Shown here: in pieces, positions 8,349-16,839 of the stretch
Position numbering within the stretch: position 1 is the stretch's first letter
Layout: each line of letters begins with the position of its first letter
Source: Myxococcales bacterium
GTDB lineage: Bacteria > Myxococcota_A > Polyangia > Polyangiales > Polyangiaceae
NCBI GenBank assembly: GCA_016720545.1
Contig: JADKKK010000035.1
Location: 186,001-250,000 of the forward strand
Length of the DNA: 64,000 nt
Direction of reading: 5' to 3'
Translations under genes and position numbers: made by a program
The notes under the pieces: generated by a model
Databases searched by the model: none
Told to the model about the DNA's origin: nothing
The model's input: only the letters and a program-made list of their open reading frames with translations

Positions 8349-9217
8349 GCGGGCCCGCGCTCCTGCGCGATCGCCTCGAGGAGCGCGGCGCGCGCGCGCG
8401 CGACGCAGGGGTGGTCAGGCGCGAGCGCCCGCGACTCGAACCGCGACACGGGGAGGAGCGGGGTCACCGAGCTCGTGAAGAGCGCGCCGTCGGCGGCCCG
8501 CAGGTCTTCGAGGGCGACGGCGCGCTCCTCCACGGGGGCGCCCGCGGCGCGGAGGCGCTCGAGCAGCAGCTCCCGGGTGACGCCCGGCCGGCACCCCGAC
8601 GAGAGCGCGGGCGTCACCAGCAAGTCGCCGCGCGCGAGGAACAGGTTCGACGACACGCCCGACACCACGGCGCCATCGAGCCCGAGCACGAGCCCCTCGC
8701 CGTGGCCTCTCGCCTCGACCTCCCGGCGCATCGCGACGCGGAGCGCGTAGCTGCCGAGCTTCCACCCCGGAGGCTGGCACGCGGCCGGCACGGCGCGCAG
8801 GGTCACGGGCGCGACCTCCGTGGGCGCGGGAAACGCCGGAGTGCCGAGCTCGCGCACGACGACGCTCAGCACCGGCGCGGCGAGCCCCGTGAGCCCGAGC
8901 CCCGCGGCCCGTGGCGGCATCTCGCCTCGGCTCAGAGTGATACGCAAGTACCCGTACTCGGATACAAATCTGTCGCACGCGGTGCGCACGATTGGCTCGA
9001 TCGCGGCCGCCGACGGGCAGGCAAGGCCGAGCTCCCCGGCGGTCGCCTCGAGCCGCGCGAGGTGGCGACCGAGGCCCACGGGGGCCCCTGCGTAGACGCG
9101 GAGCGACGCGAAGAGCGAGTCGCCGAGCAGGTACGCCCGATCGAACAACGACACCGTCGCGGGCTCGTCGGCCTCGAGGAAGCGGTCGCGGAGGAAGATG
9201 ACGGGCGGCGCGGACAA
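8345..9217 (-). CDS. pabC: Aminodeoxychorismate lyase / class IV aminotransferase-like PLP enzyme
   Basis: About 290 residues of the class IV aminotransferase fold. Its likely reaction is release of pyruvate from 4-amino-4-deoxychorismate to give p-aminobenzoate, inferred from its place ahead of pabB and pabA. Lys153 (WKLGSYALRV) is the expected PLP lysine, and SSNLF follows in the cofactor loop. The acidic residue usually before this loop is Ser186 here. Start is uncertain: TTG 9217 has AAGGTG at good spacing and leaves room for divergent promoters. GTG 9229 and ATG 9277 or 9313 are alternatives. The fold proper starts VIFLRDRFLEA. The stop overlaps pabB by four bases. Confidence 0.85.
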   Translation of the reverse strand: MSAPPVIFLRDRFLEADEPATVSLFDRAYLLGDSLFASLRVYAGAPVGLGRHLARLEATAGELGLACPSAAAIEPIVRTACDRFVSEYGYLRITLSRGEMPPRAAGLGLTGLAAPVLSVVVRELGTPAFPAPTEVAPVTLRAVPAACQPPGWKLGSYALRVAMRREVEARGHGEGLVLGLDGAVVSGVSSNLFLARGDLLVTPALSSGCRPGVTRELLLERLRAAGAPVEERAVALEDLRAADGALFTSSVTPLLPVSRFESRALAPDHPCVARARAALLEAIAQERGPA

Positions 9218-9343
9218 CGGGGCCGGCACCTTACACGATCCCGGGGCGGCCGAGCGCTCGGGGCCGGCCCGCGGCATGCGGAGCCTCGGGGCGGCGCGCG
9301 CCAGGCTCGCCACGTGGCGGAACTACGCTATTCTCGACGCTCG

Positions 9344-10057
9344 ATGCCTACGTTGCTGAGCCTCCCCGTCGCCGCGGTGGTGCTGTTCGGCGCCCTCTTC
9401 GGCGGCGGAGGGCGGCCGACGCCCCCACCCGACGCCGTCACGCCGCGGTCTGCGAGCGACGAGGTGCTTGGTCTGCCCCTCGAGGAGCCTCGCGCGAAGG
9501 CCGAGGTGTGGGCCACGCGCGCGTGGCCGCTCCACGTGCGAAACCCGAACACGAACCGCACCGCCGACGTGCGGGTGTACACCGACCTCGGCAAGGTCGA
9601 CCCCGAGGCGCTGCGCGCCTTCGTCGCGGTGGTGAACCCCGACGGAGAGCCGCTCGAGCCGAGGGTGCTCTTGCTCGTCGCGCGCGCCGCGTACGCCTTA
9701 GGCGCCAGCGGCGTCGAGGTGATCAGCGGTCACCGCCAGGAGGCGCGCGGGACGAGCAGGCATCACACCGACGAGGCGCTCGACTTCAAGCTCGATCGCG
9801 TCGACTCCGGCCTGCTGGCCGCCCACCTTCGCGGCTATGGCCACGTGGGCGTGGGAGTCTATACCCACCCGCGCACCCATTACGTGCACCTCGACACGCG
9901 CGAGAAGAGCTTCCACTGGATCGACGCCTCGCCCCCCGGCAAGACCTGGCGCGAGCAGGGCATCACGAGCCTGAAGGCCGACGAGCGCGATCGGAGCTGG
10001 CGCGACGAAGACGACCTGCCGCGCTTCCTAGGCGTCGCGGTCCCGCGGCGACGCTAG
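9344..10057 (+). CDS. DUF882 / M15-like zinc peptidase, secreted (YcbK-like)
   Basis: A 237-residue protein with an N-terminal hydrophobic segment (residues 4-22), then a D-Ala-D-Ala peptidase-like fold. The motif SRHHTDEALDF supplies His140 and Asp147, and HYVHLDT gives His182. This matches the S-x-H-x(6)-D and H-x-D zinc ligands of the YcbK/DUF882 and M15A families, which act on peptidoglycan cross-links. The usual Gly of SxHxxG is Asp here. ATG 9344 is chosen by the signal segment. The stop codon TAG falls at the left edge of the MITE-like element at 10055. Confidence 0.8.
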   Translation: MPTLLSLPVAAVVLFGALFGGGGRPTPPPDAVTPRSASDEVLGLPLEEPRAKAEVWATRAWPLHVRNPNTNRTADVRVYTDLGKVDPEALRAFVAVVNPDGEPLEPRVLLLVARAAYALGASGVEVISGHRQEARGTSRHHTDEALDFKLDRVDSGLLAAHLRGYGHVGVGVYTHPRTHYVHLDTREKSFHWIDASPPGKTWREQGITSLKADERDRSWRDEDDLPRFLGVAVPRRR

Positions 10058-10243
10058 CAGCCTGTTGATTTACGGACCGAGGCCCGGCGTCGTCCGCGCC
10101 CGGCCCGCCAAGGCGCGATCCGAGGAGCGCGCGGAGCGTGTTCCAGGTGGGCGTTTCTAGGTGAGCACGCACCGCAGGATCGCAACGACGGCGGTCGGGA
10201 TGCGGCGGCGACGGGCCGACGGGAGTAAATCAACGGGCTGCTA
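10055..10243. mobile_element. MITE-like element with 19-bp terminal inverted repeats
   Basis: The left end (10055-10073, TAGCAGCCTGTTGATTTAC) is the reverse complement of the right end (10225-10243) with one mismatch in 19. The 151 bases between hold no convincing gene. If the element proper begins GCAGCC and ends GGCTGC, it is bounded on both sides by TA, as for transposons that duplicate TA. I saw no transposase in the window. The left TA plus the first G of the element forms the TAG stop of the upstream peptidase gene. Confidence 0.7.
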
Positions 10244-10316
10244 AGCTAAGTCAGCGAGGATTTGGCTCGCTTCGGCCGCTCGTCCGCGAGCTCATTGGGA
10301 TCGAATCGTCGGTGGG

Positions 10317-10883
10317 TCAGCGCAGCCAGAGGACGGCGAGATCGAGCTCGATGGCGTCGAAGGGCTCGGCGCGCACGCGCTCGTCGTCGGCGTACGTCGC
10401 GAGGAGCCGGTAGGTGGGCCCGTCGAGAGAGAGGACCTCGAGCGTGCGCGCGACAGGCTCGATGAGCCACACGTGCTGGACGCGCTCGCGCTGGTATACC
10501 GGGAGCTTCTTTCGCCGATCGTGGCGCTGCGTCGAAGGCGACAGCACCTCGCACACCCAGTCGGGGCGGAGCGTGAAGAACGCCGCGTGGGGCATCTCGG
10601 GCATCGACTCGCGCCGCCAGCCGCCGAGATCGGGGACCAAGATGTCGGGCTCGGGTCCGAGGTGGAGCTCGGGCTCGTAGAGGAGGACCCAGCCACCCGG
10701 GCCGCCTCGACCGCGCTTGAACGGGGGCCCGAGCTCTTCGCCGAGCGTGGTCGCGGCCTGCGCGTGGGGAGACGCCGGGCGGGGGTGGAGCACAAGCTCG
10801 CCGTCGATAACCTCGGCGACCTTGTGCGGAGGTGCGTCGAGGACATCTTGGTAGGTTGCACGTTTTCTTGCGGGCTCACCCAT
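10317..10883 (-). CDS. Uma2-family (DUF820) putative endonuclease
   Basis: 188 residues with the Uma2 core: ATYQDVLDAPPHKVAEVIDGEL, then EPDILVPDLGGW, CEVLSPST and the Lys-containing D-RRKKLPVYQRERVQHVWLIEP helix. These are the elements of a PD-(D/E)xK nuclease fold. Uma2 genes are numerous in cyanobacteria and Myxococcota, often near mobile DNA, and their targets are unknown. ATG 10883 matches the usual family N-terminus; GTG 10928 has a better GAGG site and would add 15 residues. It lies next to the MITE-like element. Confidence 0.85.
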   Translation of the reverse strand: MGEPARKRATYQDVLDAPPHKVAEVIDGELVLHPRPASPHAQAATTLGEELGPPFKRGRGGPGGWVLLYEPELHLGPEPDILVPDLGGWRRESMPEMPHAAFFTLRPDWVCEVLSPSTQRHDRRKKLPVYQRERVQHVWLIEPVARTLEVLSLDGPTYRLLATYADDERVRAEPFDAIELDLAVLWLR

Positions 10884-10944
10884 CCCCTCAGCGTACGCGA
10901 TGGGCAGCGCCCCGGCGAGGGCGTCCACGGCCGACCTCGAGCCG

Positions 10945-11604
10945 CTACTCGCCGACCTCGAGCGTCGCGAGGAGCCGCTCGAGCAGCGTGATGAGATCGC
11001 CCGCGAGCCCCATCGGCGCCGAGCGCGACTCGGTGAGCGCGTCGCGGAGGCGCTCGGCCGCGGCCTTCATCGAGGCCTTCTCGCGGGCCACCCGGTCGGG
11101 CTCGCTCGGCGGGAAGATCGTGGGCGCGAAGTGCTTCGACAGGGTCGGCATGGACACCGGGTGCTCGAGCACCTTCTTGCGCAGCTCGTCCATCACCTCG
11201 GGCGGGGCGTCGTGGCGCTCTTCCGCGCGGCGCAGGAAGTCCACCGAGTCGTAGCTCGGGATCTTCTGCGTGAGGCCGTCGCGCTCCATCACGTCGGGCG
11301 CGCGCTCCTTCAAAAACAGAAACGATCCCGTGAGCTTGTCGACGGTCTCCTGGCGGAGGCGCAGCTCCTTCTTCGTGTAGTCCTCGAACGACGCGTAGCC
11401 CCAGGCCTCGTAGCTGCGCTTCTTCCGCGCCCGCACGAGCGCCTCGGCGAGCTCGAGCCAGCCGGTCTTGAAGAGGCGCGCCCGGCGCAACATGTCGGCG
11501 CGCTCGGGATCGGCTCTGTGCGCCTGCTCCGACGCCTCGAGCTCGGCGACCGTCCCTCGCGAGGCGGGACGGGGCGCGTCGGCGGGGCTGTGCGAAGGCG
11601 GCAT
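10945..11604 (-). CDS. Unknown protein with a GYASFEDYT-type helical domain
   Basis: A 219-residue soluble, strongly charged, mostly helical protein. The central segment WGYASFEDYTKKELRLRQ followed by a Leu/Phe-rich helix resembles the motif of proteins in which an elementary helix-turn-helix-like unit (GYxSFxxYxxxELGL) recurs. That resemblance comes from memory and is weak. No enzyme motif is seen. ATG 11604 starts about 70 bases after the stop of the minus-strand lipoprotein gene, so the two may be cotranscribed. The upstream extension of the frame overlaps that gene and is not counted. Confidence 0.65.
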   Translation of the reverse strand: MPPSHSPADAPRPASRGTVAELEASEQAHRADPERADMLRRARLFKTGWLELAEALVRARKKRSYEAWGYASFEDYTKKELRLRQETVDKLTGSFLFLKERAPDVMERDGLTQKIPSYDSVDFLRRAEERHDAPPEVMDELRKKVLEHPVSMPTLSKHFAPTIFPPSEPDRVAREKASMKAAAERLRDALTESRSAPMGLAGDLITLLERLLATLEVGE

Positions 11605-11675
11605 CGTCGCGGGATACTGCGCTTCGAGCCCGGCGGGAAGGGGCAGCGCGTCTCTCCTCGTTCGTCGCTGGCGCG

Positions 11676-12536
11676 TCAGTAGCGGTGAACGAGCGGCGTG
11701 ACCTCGCTGCACGGGCGGCACATGGTCGAGGCGACGCCCGTGTTTCGCCGGGAGCGCCCCGCGACCGCCTTGAAGACGGGGCCGCTCACGTCCTCGTCGC
11801 ACTGGAGGCATGCGTTGAGGGCGCCGTCCGGCTCGTTGTAGGGCTTGGTGAGCGCCGCGACGCAGGGGCCGAGGCAGCGCGCGCGGGTGTGGTCGGTGTT
11901 GTACGACCAGACCTGCGCGCAGGGGCGGTCGAACCCGAGCGCCTCGAGGCACGCGAGCTGCGCGGCCTTGTCGTTTCCGTGTTTCACGCCGCAGTCGCGG
12001 ACCGGCGCGGTGAGGTCGGGGCGACGGATGTACACGGCGAGATCGCGCAGCGGCGAGCAGAGCCCGCACGCGCCGACGTGGGTGATCTGCGCCCCCGCGG
12101 CCTTGGCCGCCGCGGGCGAGTCGTAGGTGCGGAGGCGGTAGCTCTTTGCGGGCGCCGGCTCGCGGAGCACGGCGCACACCGCGTCGGCCGATCCGGTAGC
12201 GGCCGGCGGCGAGGCGTACGGATCGGCCTTGAGCTCCCCAGGCGCATCGAGCAGCGTGAGCGACTCGAGCGCGGCCAGATCGGCCTCGGTGTAGTCGGGC
12301 TGCTCGAACGGGGTCGCCGCGCACGTGCACCGCGGCGCGCACTCGGCCTCGGAGAGCCCCGTCTGTGGGCCAGGCCGGCCGAACATCGCCGTGCAAGGCG
12401 CCGACGCGTCGGAGGTTTGCCCTGCGGGGTCGGCGCGGCAAGCGACGAGCGCCATCGCGAGGACCACCGCTCGGACCGTCCCACGTGAGACGGAGCGCGA
12501 CCGCGCGACCGCGAGGGCCTTGGGCGAGGGGCGCAT
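11676..12536 (-). CDS. Cys-rich lipoprotein of unknown function
   Basis: A 286-residue lipoprotein: a long basic n-region, then VVLAMALVAC with Cys33 as the lipid site. The mature part holds 16 further Cys, many in CxxC-like pairs (APRCTC, GACGLC, RCLGPC, ACLQC, MCRPC), so disulfides or metal sites are likely. The segment RLRTYDSPAAAKAAGAQITH followed by VGACGLCSPLRDLAVY is distinctive. Only the region before ATG 12536 lacks coding character, so I take this start. No function is recognised. Confidence 0.7.
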   Translation of the reverse strand: MRPSPKALAVARSRSVSRGTVRAVVLAMALVACRADPAGQTSDASAPCTAMFGRPGPQTGLSEAECAPRCTCAATPFEQPDYTEADLAALESLTLLDAPGELKADPYASPPAATGSADAVCAVLREPAPAKSYRLRTYDSPAAAKAAGAQITHVGACGLCSPLRDLAVYIRRPDLTAPVRDCGVKHGNDKAAQLACLEALGFDRPCAQVWSYNTDHTRARCLGPCVAALTKPYNEPDGALNACLQCDEDVSGPVFKAVAGRSRRNTGVASTMCRPCSEVTPLVHRY

Positions 12537-12887
12537 GGATCGAGTCTTATGCCATTCTTCGGGACGCGGCAGACGAATCACGCCCCTTTCGTTCGTTGGT
12601 GGCGAATGGCCACGACGGCGGCGCACCGGCACCTCGCCGTCCGTCGAGCGGGACGGGCTTCAGCGCGGCGCACATCATGCGCCGTCGAAGCCCCAGATCG
12701 CCACCGGGCCAGTTCCTCCAGAGATTCGTAACCGGTGCGCGGACCCCATTTCGCGCGTGTGATGCGCGTCTTCCGACGAGGGGGGAGCCGGACCGCGCCG
12801 GCGAAGCATGGCTACGTCGCCAACATCCTCGACCAGGCTGAAACCGGCTGAACCCTCTCGCCTCCTCGTGGCATCGTAGGCTCCGAC
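12537..12887. other. Intergenic region without recognised gene
   Basis: 351 bases between the Cys-rich lipoprotein (minus) and the photolyase gene (plus). It should hold both promoters, but I could not pick convincing -35/-10 elements. Open frames crossing it give low-complexity Arg-rich translations and no motif. Confidence 0.4.
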
Positions 12888-14321
12888 ATGCGCACCCTCG
12901 TCTGGTTTCGTGGCAAAGACCTGCGCGTGAGCGATCACGCGCCGCTTCGCCGCGCGGCGGCGGCGGGCGAGGTCGTGCCCCTCTTCGTGCTCGACCCGTA
13001 TTTCTTCGCCCCCGAGCGCGCGCGCGAGCTGCCGCATCGCATGCAGTTTCTCCTCGAGTCGCTCGCGTCGCTCGCGCAGAACCTCGCCCACGCGGGCACG
13101 CGGCTCCTGCTGGTGGAGGGCCGGAGCGACGAGGTCGTGCCTCGCCTCGCGCGTGAGCTCGCGGTCGATCGCGTGGTCGCGCAGGCGTGGACCGAGCCGC
13201 TCGGGCGCGCCCGAGATCGCCGCGTGCGCGCGCGCCTCACCGTGCCGCTCGAGCTCTTGGACGGCGAGCTGCTCGCGGCGCATGGCGCGGTGCGGACGGG
13301 AGGCGGCGGACCGTTCTCGGTGTTCACGCCCTTCGCGCGCGCGTTTCGGCGCGACGTGGCGATAGGCCCGTGTCTGCCATCGCCGCGCACGCTCCCGCCG
13401 CTGCCCGAGGCGGCCCGCGCCGTGCGCACGCGGGAGGTCCCCACGCTCGCCGAGCTCGGCCTCACCGAGAACCCTCGCCTCCTCCGGGGCGGCGAGCGCG
13501 CGGCCCGCGCGCGCCTCGAGGCCTTCGTGGCCACTCGGCTCGAGGCGTACGCGAGCGGCCGCGATCTCCTCGGCGTCGACGGCACGAGCCGCCTCTCCCA
13601 GGATCTCAAGTTCGGCGTGCTCTCGCCGCGCACCGTGTGGAACGCGGTGACCGCCGCCTCGGCCGAGGCGCCGGCGCGCATCGAAGAGGGCGCCGACAAG
13701 CTCACGAACGAGCTGCTCTGGCGCGAGTTCACCCACCACGTGGTCGACGCGCGCCCCGAGGTCCTGACCGAGCCGTTCAAGCCGGCCTTCCGCCGCTTCC
13801 CGTGGCGCGACGACGAGGCCTCCTGGGCCGCGTGGCGGGACGGCCGCACCGGCTACCCGGTGGTGGACGCCGCGGCGCGGGAGCTCTTGGCCACGGGCTT
13901 CGTGCACAACCGCGCGCGCATGATCACCGCGAGCTTCCTCACGAAGCACCTCCTGCTCTCGTACACCCGAGGCGAGGCGCACTACCTGCGCTACCTGACC
14001 GACGGCGACTGGATCCAGAACAACGCAGGCTGGCAGTGGTCGGCGGGGTGCGGGTGCGACGCGCAGCCGTATTTTCGCGTCTTCAACCCCATCACGCAGG
14101 GACAGAAGTTCGACCCCGACGGCGCGTACGTAAAACGCTGGCTGCCAGAGCTCGCGCGATTGGATGCAAAGCACATCCACGCGCCGTGGCTCGCGCCCGC
14201 CCTCTCCCTTCGGGCCGCGGGGCTCCGCCTGGGAGAGAGCTACCCGCACCCCATCGTGGACCACGCCACGGCCCGGGAGCGCTTCCTCGCGACAGCCAAA
14301 GCGGCGCTGTCGCCCAGCTGA
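12888..14321 (+). CDS. phrB: Deoxyribodipyrimidine photolyase (class I CPD type)
   Basis: A 477-residue FAD photolyase that uses blue light to split cyclobutane pyrimidine dimers. The N-terminal antenna domain begins TLVWFRGKDLRVSDH; the FAD domain shows LLWREFTHH, TGYPVVDAAARELLATG, HNRARMITASFL, the DWIQNNAGWQWSAGCGCDAQ run and PYFRVFNPITQ. The N-N-x-G-W-Q-W pattern is that of bacterial class I enzymes. Length is normal for the family (about 470). The ATG follows a weak ribosome binding site. It stands alone on the + strand before the glutathione transferase. Confidence 0.95.
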   Translation: MRTLVWFRGKDLRVSDHAPLRRAAAAGEVVPLFVLDPYFFAPERARELPHRMQFLLESLASLAQNLAHAGTRLLLVEGRSDEVVPRLARELAVDRVVAQAWTEPLGRARDRRVRARLTVPLELLDGELLAAHGAVRTGGGGPFSVFTPFARAFRRDVAIGPCLPSPRTLPPLPEAARAVRTREVPTLAELGLTENPRLLRGGERAARARLEAFVATRLEAYASGRDLLGVDGTSRLSQDLKFGVLSPRTVWNAVTAASAEAPARIEEGADKLTNELLWREFTHHVVDARPEVLTEPFKPAFRRFPWRDDEASWAAWRDGRTGYPVVDAAARELLATGFVHNRARMITASFLTKHLLLSYTRGEAHYLRYLTDGDWIQNNAGWQWSAGCGCDAQPYFRVFNPITQGQKFDPDGAYVKRWLPELARLDAKHIHAPWLAPALSLRAAGLRLGESYPHPIVDHATARERFLATAKAALSPS

Positions 14322-14419
14322 GCGAAAGGAGCGGCCGGCCGCCGGGCGCGCGCAATCCCTGTGGTTGGTCGACGGGCTGCTAGGGTGGACGCGATCGCTA
14401 CCCCTGATCGGAGCCATGA

Positions 14420-15280
14420 ATGACGGACGACGCTGCCTCGTACACGCCCTCGAAGGTCTGGACCTGGAACCGCGAGATGGGAGGGCGGTTCGCGGGCGTG
14501 AACCGCCCGACCGCGGGGGCACGGGCCGACGTCGAGCTGCCCGTCGGACGCCACCCGCTGCAGCTCTATTCGCAGGCGACGCCCAACGGCGTGAAGGTGA
14601 CCGTGATGCTCGAGGAGCTCCTCGCGCTCGGGCACAGGGGCGCCGAGTACGACGCCTGGTTCATTTCGATCGACGACGGTGCGCAGTTCGGGAGCGGCTT
14701 CGTGGCGGTGAACCCGAACTCCAAGATCCCCGCGCTCATGGACCGCAGCGGTCCCGAGCCCATCCGGGTCTTCGAGTCCGGGGCGATCTTGCTCTATCTG
14801 GCGGAGAAGTTCGGCGCCTTCCTGCCGAAGGAGCCCGGCAAGCGCGCGGAGTGCCTGTCGTGGCTCTTCTGGCAAATGGGCAGCGCGCCCTACCTCGGCG
14901 GCGGACTCGGCCACTTCTACGCCTATGCGCCGACGAAGATCGAATACGCGATCGACCGCTATGCGATGGAGGTGAAGCGACAGCTCGACGTGCTGAACCG
15001 TCGACTCGCAGAGACCGCGTATCTCACGGGCGACGAGTACACCGTCGCGGACGTCGCCGTGTGGCCTTGGTATGGCGCGCTCGTGAGGGGCCTCCTCTAC
15101 GGCGTTGGGGAGTTCTTGCAGGTGACGAGCTACACCCACGTCGTGCGATGGGCGGAGCTCATCGCGCTGCGCCCGGCGGTCCAGCGCGGCAGGAGGGTCA
15201 ATCGTGTGTGGGGGGCCCTCGAGGGCCAGCTCCGCGAGCGCCACGACGCGTCCGACTTCGACCCCCCATCGACGCCGTAG
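14420..15280 (+). CDS. yghU: YghU-type glutathione transferase (disulfide-bond reductase family)
   Basis: A 286-residue glutathione S-transferase of the Nu/YghU class, which reduces disulfides and organic hydroperoxides with glutathione. The long N-terminal extension, then LPVGRHPLQLYSQATPNGVK, VTVMLEELLALG, VAVNPNSKIPAL and FESGAILLYLAEKFG match the thioredoxin-like domain. The C-terminal helical domain contains YLTGDEYTVADVAVWPWYG with the conserved N-cap Asp. Length matches E. coli YghU (288). It is a cytoplasmic enzyme, here alone between photolyase and hydrolase. Confidence 0.93.
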   Translation: MTDDAASYTPSKVWTWNREMGGRFAGVNRPTAGARADVELPVGRHPLQLYSQATPNGVKVTVMLEELLALGHRGAEYDAWFISIDDGAQFGSGFVAVNPNSKIPALMDRSGPEPIRVFESGAILLYLAEKFGAFLPKEPGKRAECLSWLFWQMGSAPYLGGGLGHFYAYAPTKIEYAIDRYAMEVKRQLDVLNRRLAETAYLTGDEYTVADVAVWPWYGALVRGLLYGVGEFLQVTSYTHVVRWAELIALRPAVQRGRRVNRVWGALEGQLRERHDASDFDPPSTP

Positions 15281-15412
15281 GCGCGCGCGGAAGCGGCGCG
15301 TGACCGGGAGTGCCCTCCCCCGCGAACTGAGCCGCGTCGACGGTGCTCGACGCGGTAGGGCTTGCGCCGGCGAGGGAAGGCGGGTCTCCTCTCGGTGGAG
15401 GTCGTTCGCCCT

Positions 15413-16315
15413 ATGCCCAAGGTCCCGCTCCGCGACGGGCGCTCGCTGCACGTACACGTGGTAGGGCGGGGCGGTCCCGGCCGCACGGTCGTGATGCTGC
15501 ACGGCTTCGGCATGCACGGGGCCATGTGGCTGCCCCTCGTGGCGCCCCTCGCGCACAAGTACCGGTTCGTGCTGCCCGACCTGCGCGGCTTCGGGCGGTC
15601 GCATGGGGTCGACTACGGGCACGCCGACGTGATCGGAGGGCACGCCGACGACGTGGAAGACCTCCTCGAGCACCTCGGCGAGGAGCGCGTGTTGCTCGGC
15701 GGCCTCTCGATGGGGGCGCTCACGGCGCTCGCGCTCGCGGCGCGCGGCGGCTTCCGGCGAGTCGCCGGCTACGTGCACATCGACCAGGCCGCGCGCATCC
15801 AGAACGATGCACACTACACCCATGGCCTCTTCGGCCCCGAGCAGCCGGCGCGGTTCGCGGAGATGCGCGCGCTGCTTGGCGAGGTCGATCCGCTCCGTGA
15901 CCGGCCCTTCGATGCCCTCCCCGCCCGGCTCCGCGAGCGGGTCCGCGGGGCGTTCGCGAAATTCCTCCGCTCGGCCTTCCGCCCCGCCTGGCTGAAGACC
16001 GCGACCGGCGCGGTCCACCGCGAAGCGCTGGCCAGGCGCGTCTTTCCGGTCGCGAACTGGCCAATCTACATGGACTGCCTCCGAGCTTATCTGGAGCAGG
16101 ACTACGACTTCCGTGACGCCTTGGTCGACACGCGAACTCCGGTAACCTTCATGGTGGGCGAGGCCTCGGAGATGTACCCGGCCGAGGGCCAACTCGAGCT
16201 CGCGCGGTCGGTGCCCGGCGCCACCGTCGTGCGCTTCCCGGGCGTGGGGCACGCCATCCCCGTGGAGGCGCCCTGGGCCTTCGTCCGCGCCCTCTCCCGC
16301 GCGCTCGACACCTGA
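15413..16315 (+). CDS. Alpha/beta hydrolase
   Basis: A 300-residue alpha/beta hydrolase fold enzyme. Sequence marks are MLHGFGMHGAMW (oxyanion loop), DLRGFGRS, the nucleophile elbow GGLSMGALTAL (Ser), an acidic residue in MVGEASEMYPAEG and the catalytic His in GVGHAIPVEAPW. The substrate cannot be inferred; the closest general class is esterase/lactonase/peroxidase-like. ATG 15413 lies after GGAGG; an upstream TTG adds 17 residues without domain value. The gene follows the glutathione transferase by about 130 bases on the same strand. Confidence 0.85.
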   Translation: MPKVPLRDGRSLHVHVVGRGGPGRTVVMLHGFGMHGAMWLPLVAPLAHKYRFVLPDLRGFGRSHGVDYGHADVIGGHADDVEDLLEHLGEERVLLGGLSMGALTALALAARGGFRRVAGYVHIDQAARIQNDAHYTHGLFGPEQPARFAEMRALLGEVDPLRDRPFDALPARLRERVRGAFAKFLRSAFRPAWLKTATGAVHREALARRVFPVANWPIYMDCLRAYLEQDYDFRDALVDTRTPVTFMVGEASEMYPAEGQLELARSVPGATVVRFPGVGHAIPVEAPWAFVRALSRALDT

Positions 16316-16387
16316 CGAGGGTCGAGCCGGGTGATGGGCCTTCTTTTTGGGTTTCCCGCCGCGACCAAGCGGCGATACCACTCAGGG

Positions 16388-16816
16388 ATGCGCAACCTCA
16401 TGCTCTCGTGCCTCGCGATCTCTTCCCTGCTCGTCTCGAGCGCGGCGAGCGCGGACATCCCCCCGGGTCCGAGCCCAACCAACCCTTCCGCCCCGGCGCG
16501 CCCCACTCCATGTGGCACGAACGAGAACGCTGCCGCGTCTTCCTGCTCGGGGAAGAACGTCGGCGAAGCGTGCACGCTGGCCAGCGGCGCAAGCGGCGAG
16601 TGCCAGGCGCTCCGATGCACGACCGAGGCGGGCACGACCCTCCTCGCTTGCGCGTCGCCCGCCCCCGGCGCGGATGCCGGCACCTCGGGCCCGGTGAGCA
16701 GCTCGTCGAACTGCGCGGTCCACGCGCCCGGCGCGCACACCGTCGGCGCGGGCGGCGCGGGCCTCACGCTGCTCGGCCTCGCCGTGGCGGTCGCGGGCCG
16801 CCGCCGGCGCCGCTGA
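16388..16816 (+). CDS. Secreted protein with MYXO-CTERM-like sorting tail
   Basis: 142 residues: a signal peptide (MRNLMLSCLAISSLLVSS, cleavage near ASA), a Cys-containing mature part with 8 Cys, a Ser/Gly/Ala linker, then NCAVHAPGA, a hydrophobic helix (GLTLLGLAVAVAG) and a terminal RRRRR. Signal peptide, short Cys-bearing motif, transmembrane helix and Arg cluster are the parts of the myxobacterial C-terminal sorting signal, although the usual GCxC-type motif is not exact. The mature protein is probably displayed at the cell surface; its role is unknown. Confidence 0.7.
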   Translation: MRNLMLSCLAISSLLVSSAASADIPPGPSPTNPSAPARPTPCGTNENAAASSCSGKNVGEACTLASGASGECQALRCTTEAGTTLLACASPAPGADAGTSGPVSSSSNCAVHAPGAHTVGAGGAGLTLLGLAVAVAGRRRRR

Positions 16817-16839
16817 CACGCCAGGGTGCTCGAGCTCGC

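Noticed and set aside
14372..14382. ACGGGCTGCTA, resembling the right end of the MITE-like element
   Set aside because: Only 11 bases match and no partner end was found nearby; probably chance.
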